NCBI GenBank assembly: GCA_913777465.1
Contig: CAJYRQ010000109.1
Location: 1 to 43,224, forward strand
Reading direction: 5' to 3'
Source of the DNA: an uncultured Chryseobacterium sp.
Lineage (GTDB): Bacteria; Bacteroidota; Bacteroidia; Flavobacteriales; Weeksellaceae
Length of the DNA: 43,224 nt
In this document: piece by piece, positions 1 through 7,455 of the stretch
Layout of the letters: every line of letters starts with the position of its first letter
Numbering within the stretch: the stretch's first letter is position 1
Made by a program: the position numbers and the translations under genes
The notes under the pieces: model-generated
The model's input: only the letters and a program-made list of their open reading frames with translations
Told to the model about the DNA's origin: nothing
The model's database searches: none

Positions 1-45
1 AGCGCCGATGGTACTGCGAATAGCGGGAGAGTAGGTCGCCGCCAG
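1..45 (+). rRNA. rrf: 5S ribosomal RNA, 3' end only
   Basis: The first 45 bases match the conserved 3' half of bacterial 5S rRNA: GATGGTACTGC, then GCGGGAGAGTAGGTCGCCGCC. A strong terminator follows at once. The gene is cut by the left window edge, so the 16S and 23S genes presumably lie upstream, outside the window. Confidence 0.9.
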
Positions 46-53
46 TTTTTATT

Positions 54-92
54 AAAAGTCTCATTCATTAATTTGAATGAGACTTTTTTTTA
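54..92 (+). terminator. rRNA operon terminator
   Basis: AAAAGTCTCATTCA pairs with TGAATGAGACTTTT around a short loop and is followed by a run of T. It lies 9 bases after the 5S end, as expected for the end of an rRNA operon. Confidence 0.85.
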
Positions 93-102
93 TGCCCGTA
101 CG

Positions 103-172
103 TCAAGGTTCAAAATTCAAAATTCAAGGTTCAAGATTCAATGTTCAAGATTCAAGGTTTAAGGTTCAAGGT
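103..172 (+). repeat. heptanucleotide tandem repeat (TCAAGGT-like, 10 units)
   Basis: Ten consecutive 7-base units fit TCAANNT: tcaaggt, tcaaaat, tcaaaat, tcaaggt, tcaagat, tcaatgt, tcaagat, tcaaggt, ttaaggt, tcaaggt. The period is exact while bases 5 and 6 vary. The same unit occurs in reverse complement at 42179-42227. There is no coding evidence. Confidence 0.8.
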
Positions 173-214
173 TTCAAGTGCCTTACCTGCAGTAAACCTT
201 GTTTTTGATTAAAA

Positions 215-345
215 ACAATGCCTGCTTTATGGATAAACCGCCTGTTTAACAAACCCAAGGCTCCAGAGGAGCCTGCTGTTAATAGCGGTAATAATCCCTC
301 CCCGAGCTGTGAGCTCCGGAGGAGCGACCTGTAATTTGTTCTGCC
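215..345. repeat. GGAGGAGC palindrome repeat, copy A
   Basis: This non-coding block is repeated about 240 bases downstream (455-585). Shared parts include TGTTTAACAAACCCAAGG, a GGCTCC..GGAGCC palindrome, CTGCTGTTAATAGCGGTA, and a second GCTCCGGAGGAGC palindrome. The two palindromes sit about 50 bases apart and could form hairpins. Open reading frames across the block differ between the copies and look spurious. Confidence 0.75.
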
Positions 346-454
346 AAGAGGAGTTGTATTCAAAATCCCGACTGGGTCTGTCTCATTTTTATTTTTGAAT
401 TAATCGAAACAATTAAATATAGACTGGATACATCCGAATTCACATTGATTAGCA

Positions 455-585
455 ATGATGCCTGCTTGAGGGATGAATCGTCTGTTTAACAAACCCAAGG
501 CTCCGGAGGAGCCTGCTGTTAATAGCGGTATTGATTCACCCAATCTGTAAGCTCCGGAGGAGCGGCCTGTAGATAGTCCGTCTGT
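455..585. repeat. GGAGGAGC palindrome repeat, copy B
   Basis: Second copy of the block at 215-345, in the same orientation. The first palindrome is offset by exactly 240 bases and the second by 238. The palindromes are better preserved than the DNA between and around them, which suggests that the hairpins are the conserved feature. Confidence 0.75.
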
Positions 586-683
586 TTTCTTTTGAAATGC
601 CATCTCTCTTAAACACCCTAACAACAAACGCTATCTCCTTTTACTATTCCAGGTTTTAAGAATAGGTCCGCAAGCTGTAATCT

Positions 684-718
684 GGCTTATGGCTTATCGC
701 TCATTACTCATTATTTAT
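684..718 (+). repeat. short heptanucleotide tract (5 units)
   Basis: Five 7-base units in a row: ggcttat, ggcttat, cgctcat, tactcat, tatttat. The unit differs from the TCAAGGT tract but has the same period. The rest of 586-783 shows no gene. Confidence 0.55.
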
Positions 719-783
719 CGTTAATACCTTGCCCCCAGGGTTTACTTAAAGCAGACCGGTATTCCAACTACTTCCCAACCCCT

Positions 784-891
784 AGCCCCGATAGAAACGG
801 ATACCCCACAGCCTGCGGTGGAAAGCTCAGGCATCTGCACGGGCAACGCCACGGCGCGAGGAGTAGCAGTGCATAGCGGGATAAAGCTTCT
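784..891. repeat. dispersed arm/core element, diverged copy 1
   Basis: The block starts with AGCCCCGATAGAAACGGATACC and ends with GCATAGCGGGATAAAGCTTC. These ends match, in opposite orientation, the arms of the elements at 20780-20882 and 42930-43023. The middle is GC-rich and unrelated to theirs. No convincing coding sequence is present. Confidence 0.6.
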
Positions 892-951
892 AAAAAAAAT
901 CTCTGTAACCGGCGATTATTCTTAATTGTAAAAACTAAAATAGACGAAATC

Positions 952-985
952 TTTGATGTCATCCTGTATTTATATCGTAACTTTA
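952..985 (+). promoter_or_regulatory. promoter of the VWA-ATPase pair
   Basis: TTTG at 952-955 and TAACTTTA at 978-985 are 22 bases apart and resemble the Bacteroidota -33 TTTG and -7 TAnnTTTG boxes. The start codon is at 990, so the leader would be very short or absent. Confidence 0.45.
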
Positions 986-989
986 GGAT

Positions 990-2111
990 ATGAAAGAGCA
1001 TATTGTAAAAGGTTTCAGGTTTGAAACGTACAAGGCGCCGGAATTATCGGTGTTTGACAGGCTGCTGGAAATCTTTACCGATCTTTTGACGCATACGTCG
1101 GGAGATTTTGACGAAGCGATCGACTGGCTCCGGATGCTGGATGAAGAGTATCAGCTGACAACTCCCGAATATACTATTGATGACTTTATCGAAGATCTTA
1201 AAAAGAAAGGTTACATCCGTGAAGAAATTAATCCTGATGGCGGCGGTAACGGGATAAAGCTCAGTTCAAAAATGGAGCAGAATATCCGCAAGCAGGCCTT
1301 GAACCAGATTTTCGGTAATCTGGCAAAGAGCGGAACCGGAAATCATAAGACTAAAAAAAGCGGGTCAGGGGAAGATACAACCGGAGAATTCAGGAATTAC
1401 AATTTCGGAGATGCTGTTGAGAAAATCTCTATAACCGAGAGTTTAAAGAATGCCCAGATTAACAACGGGATCGGGGATTTTCATCTGACGGAAAATGATT
1501 TGATCGTGGAAGATAGCGTCCACCAGTCGCAGATGAGTACGGTTCTGATGATCGACATCAGCCATAGCATGATCCTTTACGGAGAAGACCGCATTACCCC
1601 TGCCAAGAAAGTTGCAATGGCCCTGGCTGAACTGATTACTACCCGCTACCCGAAAGATACGTTGGATATTATTGTTTTCGGTGACGATGCCTGGCCGGTT
1701 AAAATCAAAGAGCTGCCTTATCTTCAGGTTGGTCCGTATCATACCAATACCGTAGCCGGGCTTCAGCTGGCCATGGACATTTTGAGACGGAAAAGAAATA
1801 CGAATAAACAGATTTTTATGATTACCGACGGAAAACCCAGCTGTGTACGCGAGCCGGACGGTACTTATTATATGAATTCTTACGGTCTGGATGACTATGT
1901 CGTGCAGAAATGTTATAACATGGCGGCACAGGCCCGCAGGCTGCATATCCCGATTACAACCTTCATGATTGCCCAGGATCCTTACTTACAGCATTTTGTA
2001 AGTGAATTTACGGAAGCCAATCAGGGAAAAGCCTTTTATACGGGACTTAACGGGCTCGGGCAAATGATCTTTGAAGATTATGAAGCCAACCGTAAGAAGA
2101 AAATACGTTAA
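990..2111 (+). CDS. VWA domain-containing protein (chelatase/MoxR-partner type)
   Basis: This 373-residue cytoplasmic protein has no signal peptide or membrane segment. The N-terminal 140 residues are charged and helical, followed by a polar linker. A von Willebrand factor A domain begins near residue 183. Its metal-binding site is complete: DISHS (DxSxS) at 189-193, and a TDG motif in the strand MITDGKPS. A MoxR/magnesium-chelatase-like ATPase follows 57 bases downstream on the same strand. In known VWA-AAA pairs, such as BchD/BchI and MoxR systems, the VWA protein acts as the adaptor that presents a substrate to the ATPase. The substrate here is not known. The start at 990 fits the promoter at 952-985. 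Confidence 0.85.
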   Translation: MKEHIVKGFRFETYKAPELSVFDRLLEIFTDLLTHTSGDFDEAIDWLRMLDEEYQLTTPEYTIDDFIEDLKKKGYIREEINPDGGGNGIKLSSKMEQNIRKQALNQIFGNLAKSGTGNHKTKKSGSGEDTTGEFRNYNFGDAVEKISITESLKNAQINNGIGDFHLTENDLIVEDSVHQSQMSTVLMIDISHSMILYGEDRITPAKKVAMALAELITTRYPKDTLDIIVFGDDAWPVKIKELPYLQVGPYHTNTVAGLQLAMDILRRKRNTNKQIFMITDGKPSCVREPDGTYYMNSYGLDDYVVQKCYNMAAQARRLHIPITTFMIAQDPYLQHFVSEFTEANQGKAFYTGLNGLGQMIFEDYEANRKKKIR

Positions 2112-2168
2112 CCATTTATCATTGATATTCTAAACATCAATCAAATATTATAATTACATTCAAGTACA

Positions 2169-3608
2169 ATGACTGCAAAGCCAGAGATAAAAACATTAGG
2201 TTCGTTGAAAGCATCAGGTTATCAAACCAAAAGCATTAAGGATGAACTGAGAGATAATTTAAGAGACAAAATAAAAAATAAAGAATCGGTATTTGAAGGA
2301 ATTTTCGGTTACGAAAATACAGTAATCCCTCAGCTGGAGCAGGCTATTCTGAGCCGGCATAATATCAATTTATTAGGATTGCGGGGACAAGCCAAAACCA
2401 GATTGGCCCGGATGATGACTTCATTGCTGGATGAGTGGATTCCGTTTGTGCAGGGAAGCGAAATCAATGACGATCCTTTGAACCCTATTTCCCGCTATGC
2501 AAAAGAGCTGATCGGAGCAGAAGGTGATAATACACCGATCGAATGGCTGCACCGTGACGAACGGTTTTTTGAGAAGCTGGCTACGCCGGATGTTACGGTA
2601 GCCGATCTGATCGGGGATGTAGACCCGATTAAAGCGGCGAATCTGAAACTTTCCTATGCTGATGACCGGGTCATCCATTTCGGGATGATTCCGCGAGCCA
2701 ACCGATGTATTTTTGTGATTAATGAATTACCGGATCTTCAGGCGCGAATTCAGGTTTCATTGTTCAATATCCTTCAGGAAGGGGATGTGCAGATCCGCGG
2801 GTTTAAAGTAAGAATGCCGCTGGACATCCAGTTTGTGTTTACCGCCAACCCGGAAGATTATACAAATCGGGGAAGCATTGTAACGCCGCTGAAAGACCGG
2901 ATCGGATCACAGATCCTAACGCACTATCCTGAAAACATCCATATTGCCAAGGAAATCACCAGTTATGAATCCAGTCTGGACAGCCGCCAAAATAACGGCG
3001 TGTATGTTCCTGACCTGGCAAAAGACCTTCTTGAACAGATTGGTTTTGAAGCGCGTGAAAGCGAGTATGTAGATGCCAAAAGCGGAGTGAGCGCCAGGAT
3101 GAGCATCACAGCTTTCGAAAACCTGTTGAGCACCGCAGAACGCAGGGCTTTATTAACGGGAGAAGACAAAACATCCGTACGTCTGAGCGATTTCGTAGGA
3201 GTAATTCCCGCTATTACCGGAAAAGTGGAGCTGGTATATGAAGGCGAGCAGGAGGGGGCCGAAGCAGTGGCGCAAATGCTGCTGGACAATGCCGTTAAAA
3301 CCTTATTTATGACGTATTTCCCGAAAGTTGAAAAGCTGGAAAAAAAGAATATCGACGGCCCGTTCAGCCAGATTACCGATTGGTTCCTGGAAGACAACGG
3401 CTTCCTGGAAATCACCGATGAATCTTCCGATGAAGTGTATGCTAAAAATTTAAACAGGATCAGCCCGCTGGATAAGATCATTGAAAAATACCAGCCCGAT
3501 ACAAAACCGGAAGATCTTTTATTTTTAAAAGAATTTATCCTGTGGGGATTGGCCGTGAATAAAAAATTAAATAAAGAAAGATTCAGGACAGGCGTTTTCT
3601 TTTCTTAA
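2169..3608 (+). CDS. MoxR/magnesium-chelatase-like AAA+ ATPase
   Basis: A 479-residue soluble AAA+ protein of the chelatase I/MoxR type, probably co-transcribed with the VWA gene 57 bases upstream. The Walker A loop reads GLRGQAKT (70-77), with Ala at 75 where Gly is usual. The Walker B strand reads IFVINELPD (181-189), with Asn185 in place of the usual Asp and Glu186 kept. The sensor I region (FVFTANPEDY) and an arginine-containing stretch (PLKDRIGSQI) are clear. From memory, close Bacteroidota homologues share these variants, which would make them a family trait rather than damage. It is likely to remodel a target chosen by the VWA partner. Nothing in the window names that target. Confidence 0.85.
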   Translation: MTAKPEIKTLGSLKASGYQTKSIKDELRDNLRDKIKNKESVFEGIFGYENTVIPQLEQAILSRHNINLLGLRGQAKTRLARMMTSLLDEWIPFVQGSEINDDPLNPISRYAKELIGAEGDNTPIEWLHRDERFFEKLATPDVTVADLIGDVDPIKAANLKLSYADDRVIHFGMIPRANRCIFVINELPDLQARIQVSLFNILQEGDVQIRGFKVRMPLDIQFVFTANPEDYTNRGSIVTPLKDRIGSQILTHYPENIHIAKEITSYESSLDSRQNNGVYVPDLAKDLLEQIGFEARESEYVDAKSGVSARMSITAFENLLSTAERRALLTGEDKTSVRLSDFVGVIPAITGKVELVYEGEQEGAEAVAQMLLDNAVKTLFMTYFPKVEKLEKKNIDGPFSQITDWFLEDNGFLEITDESSDEVYAKNLNRISPLDKIIEKYQPDTKPEDLLFLKEFILWGLAVNKKLNKERFRTGVFFS

Positions 3609-3626
3609 TTTTAAAATAATAAAGTT

Positions 3627-3665
3627 AAAAAGGCTCAGATTGGAAAAAATCCGGGCCTTTTTCTA
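3627..3665 (+). terminator. terminator after the VWA-ATPase operon
   Basis: AAAAGGCTCAGATT pairs imperfectly with AATCCGGGCCTTTT, and a T run follows. It lies about 20 bases after the ATPase stop. Confidence 0.8.
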
Positions 3666-4021
3666 TGGTGTTGAGATGTATATTGTTTTAAAGTTTTTTC
3701 ATCATCAAATAAATTAGATCTGATATTAGCGATATTTTTAAAGTGTCTACAAATCCGGCTAACATTCCAAAGGAGTTTTAAATGAACAAGACGGCTGTTT
3801 CGATGGGGAGGCAGTTTTCTTAATTTTTACCGAATCAATAAGTTTTCATAGAAATTTATTCAAAAAAATGTGTTGGGAATTTAGGGACTGTAGGAATAAA
3901 GAATCTTAAAATACTATAAAGTCTTTCATGAAATTCACCAGTTGTTGAAAATTTTATTATTTTTGAAAAAGCGTAATCCGAAAAGCTTTAATAGAGTAGG
4001 AAAAATCAAAACTAAATAAGT
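3666..4021. other. intergenic region before the Cys-rich peptide gene
   Basis: No long gene is present. A 13-codon ORF (3782-3823, MNKTAVSMGRQFS) has an AAAGGAG ribosome-binding sequence 6 bases ahead of its ATG; whether it is translated is unclear. TATTTTTG at 3958-3965 fits a -7 box for the peptide gene and would give a leader of about 55 bases. Confidence 0.4.
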
Positions 4022-4219
4022 ATGAAAAATCTGGTAAAGATTTCAAGAGAGCATTTAAAATCATTAAAAGGAAGTGCGGGACCTGCATGTCTTGAAGAGC
4101 TGCAGTTTAGAATGTGTTATCCCCCAGGATGGCCTAATGGAATTTGCTTAAGCTATTATCAGTGTTGTATGCAACTTGGCGGACCCAAAGAATTTTGTCA
4201 GGAAGAATATGGTAAATAA
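4022..4219 (+). CDS. small Cys-rich peptide with bacteriocin-like leader
   Basis: A 65-residue peptide, transcribed alone. The N-terminus (MKNLVKISREHLKSLKGS) resembles the double-glycine-type leaders of small bacteriocin-like peptides in Bacteroidota, in which a charged amphipathic helix ends in a small-residue cleavage site. Here the site reads GSAG rather than GG. The rest carries six cysteines (23, 32, 42, 48, 49, 59) with Pro, Gly and Tyr, which suggests disulfides or ring formation after export. No transporter-peptidase, modification enzyme or immunity gene lies nearby, so export must rely on genes elsewhere. The function is not known; toxin and signal peptide are both possible. Its own terminator follows at 4249. 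Confidence 0.65.
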   Translation: MKNLVKISREHLKSLKGSAGPACLEELQFRMCYPPGWPNGICLSYYQCCMQLGGPKEFCQEEYGK

Positions 4220-4248
4220 TTAATTGATCATATAATTAAAAAATAAAT

Positions 4249-4291
4249 AAACCCTGCTCTTCAAATTGAAACAGCAGGGTTTTATTTTTTT
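4249..4291. terminator. bidirectional terminator
   Basis: AAACCCTGCT pairs with AGCAGGGTTT, with T-rich DNA on both sides. It separates the peptide gene (+) from the convergent carboxylase gene (-). Confidence 0.8.
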
Positions 4292-4303
4292 ATGAATTTA
4301 TGA

Positions 4304-5932
4304 TCAAACCTGGATAACCCCTAAATTGAATTTCTCCGTAATCGGCGAATGGTTCGCTGCTTCAATTCCCATGGAAATCCATTTTCGGGTATCTGCCGGA
4401 TTAATGATCGCATCCGTCCAGAGCCTTGCGGCAGCATAAGTAGCTTCGGTCTGCTTCTGGTATTTTTTGGAAATGGTATCTAAAATCTCGTTATGTTCTT
4501 CCTCTGTAATTTCTTTGCCCTGTTTTTTCAGCGTTGATTCCTGAATCTGAGCCAGTACTTTTGCTGCCTGTGCACCGCCCATTACGGCAAGATCTGCCCA
4601 TGGCCACGCCACGATTAGTCTCGGATCATACGCTTTTCCGCACATGGCATAGTTTCCGGCTCCGTAGGAATTTCCGGTAATGATCGTAAATTTCGGAACC
4701 ACCGAATTGGAAACGGCATTGACCATTTTTGCCCCGTCTTTGATGATTCCCCCGTGCTCGGATTTTGAACCCACCATAAACCCGGTGACATCCTGTAAGA
4801 ACACCAGCGGAATCTTTCTTTGGTTACAGTTGGCAATAAACCGGGTGGCCTTATCCGCAGAATCGGAATAGATGACCCCGCCGAACTGCATCTCGCCTTT
4901 ACCGCTTTTTACCAGTTTTCTCTGGTTGGCCACAATTCCTACGGACCAGCCGTCTATTCTTGCCGTAGCACAGATGATGCTCTTACCGTAATCCGGTTTG
5001 TACTCATCATATTCCGAGTTGTCTACCAGACATTTGATGATTTCATATGTATCGTATTGTTCTGCTCTGGAAACCGGCATAATGCCGAAAATATTTTCCG
5101 GCTTTTCTTTAGGCTGTGCGCTTTCAATCCTGTCGAAGCCCGCTTTTTCCGTACTTCCGGTTGACTTCATAATGGTGCGAATCCTGTCTAAAGCATCTTT
5201 GTCGTCTTTGGCTTTATAATCGGTAACTCCGGAGATCGAGCAGTGCGTGGTCGCTCCGCCCAGCGTTTCATTGTCGATGCTTTCGCCGATCGCCGCTTTT
5301 ACGAGATAGCTCCCCGCCAGGAAGATTGACCCTGTTCCTTCAACGATCATCGCTTCGTCGCTCATAATCGGAAGGTAGGCCCCTCCGGCTACACAGCTTC
5401 CCATGACAGCAGAAATCTGGATGATTCCTGCGGCACTCATTTTGGCATTGTTCCTGAAAATCCTTCCGAACATTTCCTTATCCGGGAAAATTTCATCCTG
5501 CATCGGCAGGTAAACCCCTGCGGAATCTACGAGATAAATAATCGGCAGCCTGTTTTCCATGGCGATTTCCTGGGCCCGCAGGTTTTTCTTGCCGGTAATC
5601 GGGAACCAGGCCCCGGCTTTTACCGAAGCATCGTTGGCCACAATGATGCATTGTCTTCCGGAAACATAGCCCATTACCACCACAACGCCGCCGCTGGGGC
5701 ATCCGCCGTGCTCCTCATACATTTCATAGCCGGCAAAAGCACCGATTTCTATGGAATCCGAATTTTTGTCGAGAAGATACTCTATTCTTTCCCGGGCCGT
5801 CATTTTACCTTCGTCACGGAGCTTCTGAAGCCTCTTTTCACCGCCTCCCTTTTTTATTTCGGAAAGCAGGCGATTGATATCGGATAATTTTAATCTGTTC
5901 TGATCTTCTCTTTTGTTGAATTCGATGTCCAT
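4304..5932 (-). CDS. acyl-CoA carboxylase, carboxyltransferase subunit (MCC/PCC beta)
   Basis: A 542-residue biotin-dependent carboxyltransferase of the crotonase fold. It moves carboxylate from carboxybiotin to an acyl-CoA, probably methylcrotonyl-CoA (leucine breakdown) or propionyl-CoA. The N-half contains TARERIEYLLD and a Gly-rich acyl-CoA-binding region (GCVAGGAYLPIMSDE near residues 180-195). The C-half contains FLQDVTGFMVG and GNSYGAGNYAMCGKAYDPR, typical of the carboxybiotin site. The length matches the family. The early TARERI order and the C-terminal motifs favour methylcrotonyl-CoA carboxylase, but the substrate cannot be fixed by reading. No biotin-carrying alpha subunit is adjacent, so it must be encoded elsewhere. 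Confidence 0.88.
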   Translation of the reverse strand: MDIEFNKREDQNRLKLSDINRLLSEIKKGGGEKRLQKLRDEGKMTARERIEYLLDKNSDSIEIGAFAGYEMYEEHGGCPSGGVVVVMGYVSGRQCIIVANDASVKAGAWFPITGKKNLRAQEIAMENRLPIIYLVDSAGVYLPMQDEIFPDKEMFGRIFRNNAKMSAAGIIQISAVMGSCVAGGAYLPIMSDEAMIVEGTGSIFLAGSYLVKAAIGESIDNETLGGATTHCSISGVTDYKAKDDKDALDRIRTIMKSTGSTEKAGFDRIESAQPKEKPENIFGIMPVSRAEQYDTYEIIKCLVDNSEYDEYKPDYGKSIICATARIDGWSVGIVANQRKLVKSGKGEMQFGGVIYSDSADKATRFIANCNQRKIPLVFLQDVTGFMVGSKSEHGGIIKDGAKMVNAVSNSVVPKFTIITGNSYGAGNYAMCGKAYDPRLIVAWPWADLAVMGGAQAAKVLAQIQESTLKKQGKEITEEEHNEILDTISKKYQKQTEATYAAARLWTDAIINPADTRKWISMGIEAANHSPITEKFNLGVIQV

Positions 5933-5954
5933 AAAAATTTCTATTTTTTCCCTT

Positions 5955-5962
5955 TAAAGATA
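5955..5962 (-). promoter_or_regulatory. -7 box of the carboxylase gene
   Basis: On the minus strand TATCTTTA lies 22 bases before the start codon, with a TTTC about 19 bases further upstream. This fits the Bacteroidota promoter pattern. Confidence 0.45.
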
Positions 5963-6085
5963 CTATTTTTTGGATGGAATGGAAATTGATGTAAACAATT
6001 GTTTAATAAATTGGTTTTCAGAAATTTATGAAATATTTAACAAAAAATATATTTTTTATGGTTCGTTATTTGCTAACTTTACAGT

Positions 6086-6193
6086 AGAGAAAGTGAGAGT
6101 GATATCTCACCCTTCTCTAGTTCCTAGTTTATTTTTTTAATAGTTTATTATTTGAAGGCCCTGAAAGTTGAATAAATTTTCAGGGTTTTTTTT
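6086..6193 (+). ncRNA. candidate small RNA (5' hairpin plus terminator)
   Basis: A -7-like box (TAACTTTA, 6074-6081) is followed at the expected start point by a hairpin: AGAGAA, an A bulge, then GTGAGA (6086-6098) pair with TCTCAC, CC, TTCTCT (6105-6118) around loop GTGATA. A T/A-rich single-stranded stretch follows. The unit ends in an intrinsic terminator: CCCTGAAA (6159-6166) pairs with TTTCAGGG (6178-6185), then eight T. No start codon or ORF lies inside. The unit of about 108 nt is divergent from the carboxylase gene and ends well before the exporter gene, so it looks independent. The -33 box is weak. Confidence 0.5.
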
Positions 6194-6531
6194 ATATATG
6201 CAGGTACAAATGCTGTCGAGAGCTCTTTTGGAAATATCAAATCCATGTACTGGGGATTATATAAATCTAACAGGTTTCAAAAACCCGTTAGGTTTTTTCG
6301 GTCATCATTAAGCAAACAGTTTTAAATAATATCCATTGCTATCATTTGCTGAATGAAATGTCCTTGCGACCGGAAAATACATGGATAGAATGTAATCTAT
6401 TCTTAGCGTCGTTAGCGTTAAAAACTTTTGTCGTTATATTCTAAACTTTTGCTAATAATAACTTGTCAAACTTTCTCAAAAAAACCATCGTCTTAATATA
6501 AATTTATTACGCTATTTGTAAAACCGATTTG
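6194..6531. other. intergenic region with a CTAACAGGTTT hairpin
   Basis: No gene seen. CTAACAGGTTT (6267-6277) pairs with AACCCGTTAG (6282-6291) and is followed by six T (6293-6298), which looks like a plus-strand terminator. Related AAACCTCATAGGTTT occurs at 43036-43050, so this may belong to a dispersed family of palindromes. Confidence 0.45.
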
Positions 6532-6539
6532 TAAATTTG
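6532..6539 (+). promoter_or_regulatory. -7 box of the exporter gene
   Basis: TAAATTTG matches TAnnTTTG and is followed by C, as is common. It lies 25 bases before the start at 6565. The -33 box is not clear: the nearest TTTG (6515-6518) is only 13 bases away. Confidence 0.45.
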
Positions 6540-6564
6540 CAAAAATAATATAAGAAGGTAGGAT

Positions 6565-7443
6565 ATGCATAAATTGGCGCTTTTCAGGTTGCATTTGATT
6601 GTATTTTTATGGGGGTTTACGGCAATTTTGGGAAAACTGATTCATGCAAATGCGGAAATCCTGGTTTTCTACAGGATGCTGTTTGCGGCGATCTGTCTTT
6701 TCGTGTACATCCGTGTCTTCAGGAAAGACAGCATTAAGGTTTCAAAGAAGGTATTTTTCCAGCTGGCGGCCATCGGCTTTTCCATGGCACTTCACTGGTA
6801 CTGTTTCTTCCATTCGATTAAAATTTCAAATGTTTCCATTGCGCTGAGCTGCCTTTCACTATCGACTTTATTTGCGTCCATCATGGAACCCGTTATTTTC
6901 AAAAGAAAGATTGATATTTCAGAAGTCATCATGGGGGTGGTGATTGTTTCATGTATTCTAATGATATTTAAAACAGAATTCCAGTACAAGGAGGGAATTT
7001 TCTACGGTGTTCTGTGTGCCATCTTCGGGACCATATTTTCTGTTTTCAACGGGAAGATGTTTGGGAAAACCAGTTCCGGAAACATCATTTTTTACGAAAT
7101 ATTCTCAGGATGGTTCCTGCTGATGCTCTTTTATCTGTTCAGCGGGCAGATTTTCGAGATCAATGAAATAAGTTACCGTGATCTTGCGTTAATAGGCTTA
7201 CTGGCAAGTGTTTTCACGGCTTTCCCGATGCTGGAATCGGTGAACCTGATGAAATACATTTCGCCGTTTACGTTAATTTTAACAGTTAATTTAGAACCGG
7301 TCTACGGAATTATACTAGCTTTTTTTATCTTTGGAGAATCAGAACACATGAGTCCTGTTTTTTACATCGCTTCAGGAGTTATGATACTGGCAATCATTGT
7401 CAACGGATTGATAAAAGCTAAGAAACAAAAAACTTTAAATTAA
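6565..7443 (+). CDS. EamA/DMT-family transporter
   Basis: A 292-residue integral membrane protein with about ten hydrophobic helices in two repeated halves of five, the layout of the drug/metabolite transporter (EamA) family. The opening FLWGFTAILGKLI and the later EPVYGIILAFFIFGE resemble the first helix and the EPVxA-type helix typical of the family. Such proteins export small metabolites or amino acids; the substrate cannot be read from the sequence. It ends in KKQKTLN. The PorV-like gene starts 12 bases downstream, so the two are probably co-transcribed, although no functional link is obvious. Confidence 0.85.
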   Translation: MHKLALFRLHLIVFLWGFTAILGKLIHANAEILVFYRMLFAAICLFVYIRVFRKDSIKVSKKVFFQLAAIGFSMALHWYCFFHSIKISNVSIALSCLSLSTLFASIMEPVIFKRKIDISEVIMGVVIVSCILMIFKTEFQYKEGIFYGVLCAIFGTIFSVFNGKMFGKTSSGNIIFYEIFSGWFLLMLFYLFSGQIFEINEISYRDLALIGLLASVFTAFPMLESVNLMKYISPFTLILTVNLEPVYGIILAFFIFGESEHMSPVFYIASGVMILAIIVNGLIKAKKQKTLN

Positions 7444-7455
7444 GCATCAATTGAT

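Noticed and set aside
103-172. Possible CRISPR array
   Set aside because: Units are 7 bases with no spacers, and no cas gene is near.
166-627. Two minus-strand ORFs of 65 and 75 codons with a similar middle part
   Set aside because: They lie in the repeated palindrome blocks. Their likeness comes from the DNA repeat, and the ends differ between copies; no start or family evidence supports them.
768-1001. A minus-strand ORF over the diverged arm/core element
   Set aside because: It overlaps the promoter and start of the VWA gene and has no family resemblance.
4022-5932. A biosynthetic cluster around the Cys-rich peptide
   Set aside because: The neighbours are a VWA-ATPase pair and an acyl-CoA carboxylase on the other strand, which are not peptide modification or export genes.
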